A stretch of DNA of 64,000 nt from Ahaetulla prasina. Lineage: Eukaryota > Chordata > Lepidosauria > Squamata > Colubridae. The translations under genes and the position numbers were made by a program. Shown here piece by piece: positions 49,601 to 55,600 of the stretch (positions within the stretch are counted from its first letter, which is position 1; every line of letters begins with the position of its first letter). Below the pieces are notes generated by a model, which was given only the letters and a program-made list of their open reading frames with translations, was not told where the DNA came from and searched no databases. The stretch spans positions 57,113,409-57,177,408 of the forward strand of contig NC_080546.1 in the NCBI RefSeq assembly GCF_028640845.1, in the 5' to 3' direction.

Positions 49601-52600
49601 CGTCTTTTTTACATATGTAGACTGATCAAGCCTAGCTTTTGCTAAGAGATAAATTACTTGACTTCTAACTGCCATCTCTATCTCCTGCTCACTGACCTAA
49701 TGGGGAAAAAAACAGTCAAGCTCTCTCATTCCGTTTTTTGCTGAATCAAATTTCTTTAAATCAGAAGAGTAAACTTGTCTTAAAACCATGGTGTACTGCA
49801 CAAAACTGTTTTTGCTGCAAATAAATGTTAACATTTGATTTATATCATACCTTTTGTATTGTGTAATTTTGCAGCAATTTTTTGTTCAGTTACATTCCAA
49901 ATTATTACTAGGTTTTCTGCACTTGCACTCGCAAACAGATCCTGGTTATGGGGACACCAAGAAATAGCTGTGATGGTCTTCTTGTGTTCAGACATAATTG
50001 CCCATAACTTGAATTCATTATATCGATGATCCAACTAAAATATTAAAAATCCAAAAAAGAATGATTAAATATTTTAAAATCAAATATTTATCTTTCTATA
50101 TTAAAAAATTAAATAGCATAGTATCTTTTTAGCTGGGGAAATATTTCTTTATTTTCTCTGCACCTTCTGGAATATTTGTTCAGGGACTCAAAGTCTGATC
50201 CTGAGCCATATAGATTAGAGAAATAGAAAGGGATAGCTCCCCTTTAGTTCACCTATTTTAGGTTTCTCATTCATTCTTCAAAATCAGTCACGTGGTTCAG
50301 GAGAGCTTACTAAAATATGATGCCTTTTAAATTGGTATTGTTTATTATTATATTTTCTAAGAAATAATATGGATTGAAAAAATGTCTAAAATGATCAATG
50401 ATATTTTATAATTTCTAAAAACAGTTATTTTTTAAAAAAATATAAAATTATAAAGCAGTTATATTATAAATATTATAAAATTATAAATATTCATATACCA
50501 GCAAGAAAAGAAAAACAAAGAAACTCTAAAATATTTCTCACCTTATATATATAAATCGCCAGAGTTGCACAATAGGCAAATCTATCCCCACTAGCAGCAC
50601 ATACATCTTTATTCCATGGTTGACAGCCAGCTGCTAATAGACCCACTTGCTTAACCTGTGCCATTTTTGCCTAAAAAATAAAAAGAGAAATTTAATAAAC
50701 AAGTTTGGAATGAGTCCCACTTAAATCTGTAAAACTTATATTTGGAAAGCATTAAACAAGGATTTTCAGGAAATGACTCCAAGACAAATGCTTCAGTTAC
50801 TCATTTTCTATAAATCAGATTTAAGATCTAAGAAAATTGTATTCATAGAAAATATCATATCAAGTTCTATATATGTTCATGATTATTAGGCCTTCAAGAG
50901 AACGTAGAATTGGCAAATTAAACACTAAATTTTGAATAAAACAGGGATAATCACTGTATAAATGCATTCCACCAACAGCTGCTCATACAAAAGGTACATC
51001 TTCACTTTGACACACGATATTTGTTAAAATTATTTCACTGAAGTTTTTTTATTATACTTAAACTGAAAAGTGAATGTCCTATCAATTTCTATCAATCCTT
51101 ATATATGCACGCAAGAATACTGTGTTTGTTAAAACGCTGGAAAACTCAATACTAATCATAAGCAAAGGTAATTAGCCCTTTCATAGGAGAATTTTATCAG
51201 CTGCTAAGTAAGAATAGAATATACACCCATATGAACTCTTATATACTACCTATCTAGATTGAGTTCATTTTATCCATTATTAGATTTGGTCACCTAACAC
51301 TAAATGAAAATATAAAGTCCACAGAAATTTCAAGTAAAGAATGCATGTATAATCAACAAGTCCTTAATTTAGTGTGGTACTATAGAAAGAATCTTAGAGG
51401 TAGTGCATTACGATCCCCAATTGTGAACAGATAAGATAAATATTTTGTGTCATCTGTAGAATTGCATATATTAATAAGAAAGTATTTTGCTATACTCATA
51501 ACACATAAATACAAAACTGATAAAAGGACATTTTTATACCAAGAAAATGAAAATGAAAAAGAGGAAAATAAAGAAAAAAATATATGTAATATCAGTAGTA
51601 GTATGTTAAGTCCTCAAATAAAGAAAAGTAATAAAACTGCAACAGTTATTTCAAATTTCTTATGTAGATATTACATTTTTATAAAATGAATTGGAATGAT
51701 AAATTTTTTTTGCTAATTGACTAAGTTACTCCTATCTTCATACAGATGTTTTATGTAAGATATTTAAGGATTTCCACTTCCTTTCTAAAACCCTCAGATT
51801 CCAGCTATGCAGTCTCAGTTTGGCTATAAAATAAAAGCACCTTATGAGTTGAAGATATTAATTCTAGCATAAATTGTAATAACACTGACTTATTAAAGAA
51901 GACGCTAAATCAAAGTGTATGTATTATGAAGTACAGGCAAGTGATATCAATAGCCTGGTAATTACTGGTTCTCTGAGACATACCTTTTCAATAAGCATGT
52001 GTGCTTTTTTTAAATGACAATTTTTGCTTTATTTCCAAAATACACTTTAACTTCATATACCACTATTGCATTAGCATTAGTAAGAATGTCTGCTGTGTCT
52101 AGCGAAGTATTATGTCTTTATTAAAATTCAACATATGTAGTAGTTAATTGTAAACTATAACTGGCTATTAAAATATGTCTAATCATACATTACACAGATT
52201 ATTGTCTTCTATGCTACAATTTTACTATGTTTTCAATGAAGTACACAAACATATAAAGATGATCTCTTCATCAAATTCTCCAAGAATTTCCCTTTTCCTC
52301 AAAGGGAAAGAATACAATCTTATATTAACTGTTGATTTGCTGTTAAAAACTATTGTTAGTTCATTAAGGGTACTACTCTGGATATTTTTAATGTGAATAA
52401 TCTTCAAAATATAGTTATTATTTCTGCACAGCGTATACTAACAGAGATGTTTTTTGATTCTTTAATTTCTCTTGCCAGAATATTTTCCACATATTTATTC
52501 TGCTTATAATTCACCCCACTATATCAAACACTACCAAGCATATATCTTCTCAGAACTAGGATCCATGCCATTAATAAAACAATGTAATCTCAAAAGTGCA

Positions 52601-55600
52601 TGAATAATTCTTGACAATGGATTATCAGTTGTTGATATGATGTGGAACAGATGGGTAACGTTAACAGTTTTGACATTTTTAATGTAAAAAGCACCCAACT
52701 TATTAAAGTTAGGATAACAACAATAAAAATTTTTTAAAATATCTTAAGACTAGAGCACAATACATTTGACCTAAAGGATTAAAACAAAAGTAACTTAAAC
52801 AGTACTATAGCAAAGTTCTCATCTTCCAAGCTGGAAAGATTCCTATTAAATTGACAGTGTTGCAGCCTAACAAAGAATCAGTGCTTCAGTCTAACAAGTC
52901 AAGCACTGTGAGACCTCTTTATATTCCTTCCCTTAGGAGAAGTTCACAAATTACCCAGTTTAATAGATACGCCACCCTCTTATTTTGGATGTGATGTGAT
53001 ATGGAAAAGAACCATATTTTCCCCCTCTTTCTTCCATAATGAAAGTCCAGTACACCATGCTAAGTCTTTCCATTTTCCATTTCCCTTTTATCTACTAGGT
53101 GTTCCAAGACAAAAGAATGCAAAATTCATTTACTACCCAAATAGGAAATAATATGAAGGCATTTTCTGAATTAAGCAATAACAGCAGAGCAGTAAAATAC
53201 AGGATAGGCCATTTGAAAGAAGATCAATATTTAACTTACTATGTGAATATTTGTTAGTGGCAGCTACCATAGGGAAAGCTTGTTCCAGACTCAAATTATT
53301 CATCTTCCAATAAAGAAAGCATGATTTCCCACCTGGTTCGTAATAGATAGATACATTCTATATGGGAGAGATGTTCTGAAAATTAACCAGGATCCAAGCC
53401 ATTTAAACTCTATAAATTTTTATTATTAATAATAATAATGTTGAATTGTACCTCCAAACAACAAATCTTTATTTTATAGTAGTATAAGTGAAACTTACAC
53501 AAACTCATGCCTAGCAAATATTGAATCTCCATGGACTATGCAAGGGTCTTTTTTTGTAGATTTTAGCTCAGCATTCAATATCTTCATTCCAGATATTCTT
53601 CTAACTAAATTGATTCAGCTAGCCATGCCTGACCACACTTGTAAGTGGATCATAATCTTTCTGGCAGACAGGAAGAAGGAGGCTGAAAAATCATATCAGA
53701 TACCTGTACAATTAGCAGAGGGGTCCCCCAGGGCTATGTGCTCTCTCCACTTCTCTTCTCTCTATATATACCAAGGACTGCATCTCAAAGTACTGAAGTT
53801 TGCAGATTATACAACAGTCATTGATTTCATTCCAGACAATGTCAAATCTGCATACAGACAGGAAGTTGAACAGCTAGCCTTGTGGTACGTCCAGAACAGT
53901 CTTGAACTGAACACACTCAAAACTGTAGAATGATAGTAGATTTTAGGAGAAGCCCGCATATTCTACCATCTCTTACCTGTAAACAACACAATATCAACAG
54001 TAGAGACCTTCAAGTTTCTAAGTTCTATAATATCTTAAGACTTAAAATGGACACCTAAAATCAAAATGTCATCAAAAAAGCACAACAAAGAATGCCCAAA
54101 GAGCTGCTGATACAGTTCTACAAATAAATTATTGAATCTGTCATTTGCATCTCTATAACTTTCTGATTTGACACTGCAACCAAACAAGACACAGATAGTT
54201 AGAACTGCAGAAAAAACAATTGCTATCAGCTCGCCTTCCATTGAGGACTTGTATACTGAATGAGCTAGTAAGAGGACTGTGAAAATATCTACAGACACAT
54301 CACATCCTGGACATAAACTGTTTAAACTTCTTCCCTCAAGATGATGCTATAGGGCAGTGATGGTTAACCTTTTTGGTGCTGAGTGTGAAGGCATGCCCGA
54401 ACCCCCAAAATGCAATGTGAGCGCCCCCCCATGCATGCACCCCGACCCAGCCCCATGCATGCGCACATGTCCCTCATGCATGTGTGTGCATCCCAGCGCA
54501 TGCACCCTGGTCCCCTGCAAATGTTCCCCGCCCCCGTGTCTTGTTTTGGGCCTGGAAAGCCTTGTGCACCAATCAAAACGTGCCATAGGTTCGCCGTCAT
54601 GGCTATAGGGCATTGCACTCTGAAACAACTGGACACAAGGAGAATTTTCCCTCCACACTATCACTTGGCTAAACATCTAATTCCCACAACACTGTCAAAC
54701 TACCTAGTAGGGCTGTATTACTATTATCTTTCTCATCTTTCCTATTACCTATTTCTTTATCTTCTTTTGACTATAACTTTGTTGCTTGTATCTTACAATT
54801 TATATTGTTTTATTTAGTATCCTAGTATGATTTATGTTGGTTGCTTATTCAGTATCCTATGACTCACTGAGTGTTATATTTTATGATTATGATAGTGATT
54901 TATCAATTGCTTGTATGTACACAGAGAGCTTAAGCACTAGAGACAAATTCCTTGTGTGTCCAATCACACTTGGCCAATTAAGAATTCTAACTCTAATTCT
55001 AATATTGCTGATTTTTAGAAAAAGGTTGAACAGAATGCCCATTTTATAACCTTGACCCAGGAATGGGAATGGAGAAAGTGTCAAAGAAGGGACCCTTCCT
55101 AGTTCTCTGAACAGTAAAGGCAAAGAAAAGAGAAGTTCTTTCAGGCTTTCAAGATTCAGTTACTGTAACCTTCAAATAAAGGTAGTACTCATGGTTTGTG
55201 CATCTTGTCTGGATTACCTCAAAGGGCAGACAGGTGACCAGAGGAAAATGAAAAACAAAAGTGGATCTAAGAACCTGTAGCCAATTAATAGAACATAAAA
55301 GCAATTTTAATTTAGGAACTAAATATAGGGCATGTCAAAAATATTATCATACAGACATTTCTGCTTGCTCTCACAAAATAGTTCATCGTCTGAGTAATAG
55401 TGACATTTTTAATATAAGAGCATCAAAAGACAAACAACATTAAAAAACTTTTCCCCCCCCTGGGAAGACTGGTCTATCAAGGCAACGTGATCTACCCAAA
55501 TATGGGACGGAGCATACTGCTTCCACTTTCGCCTTTCCCAGAAGGGTAAGATTAGCTGATGAGAGCTAAATAGCTTGAAATAGATCTATACTAGTCTCCC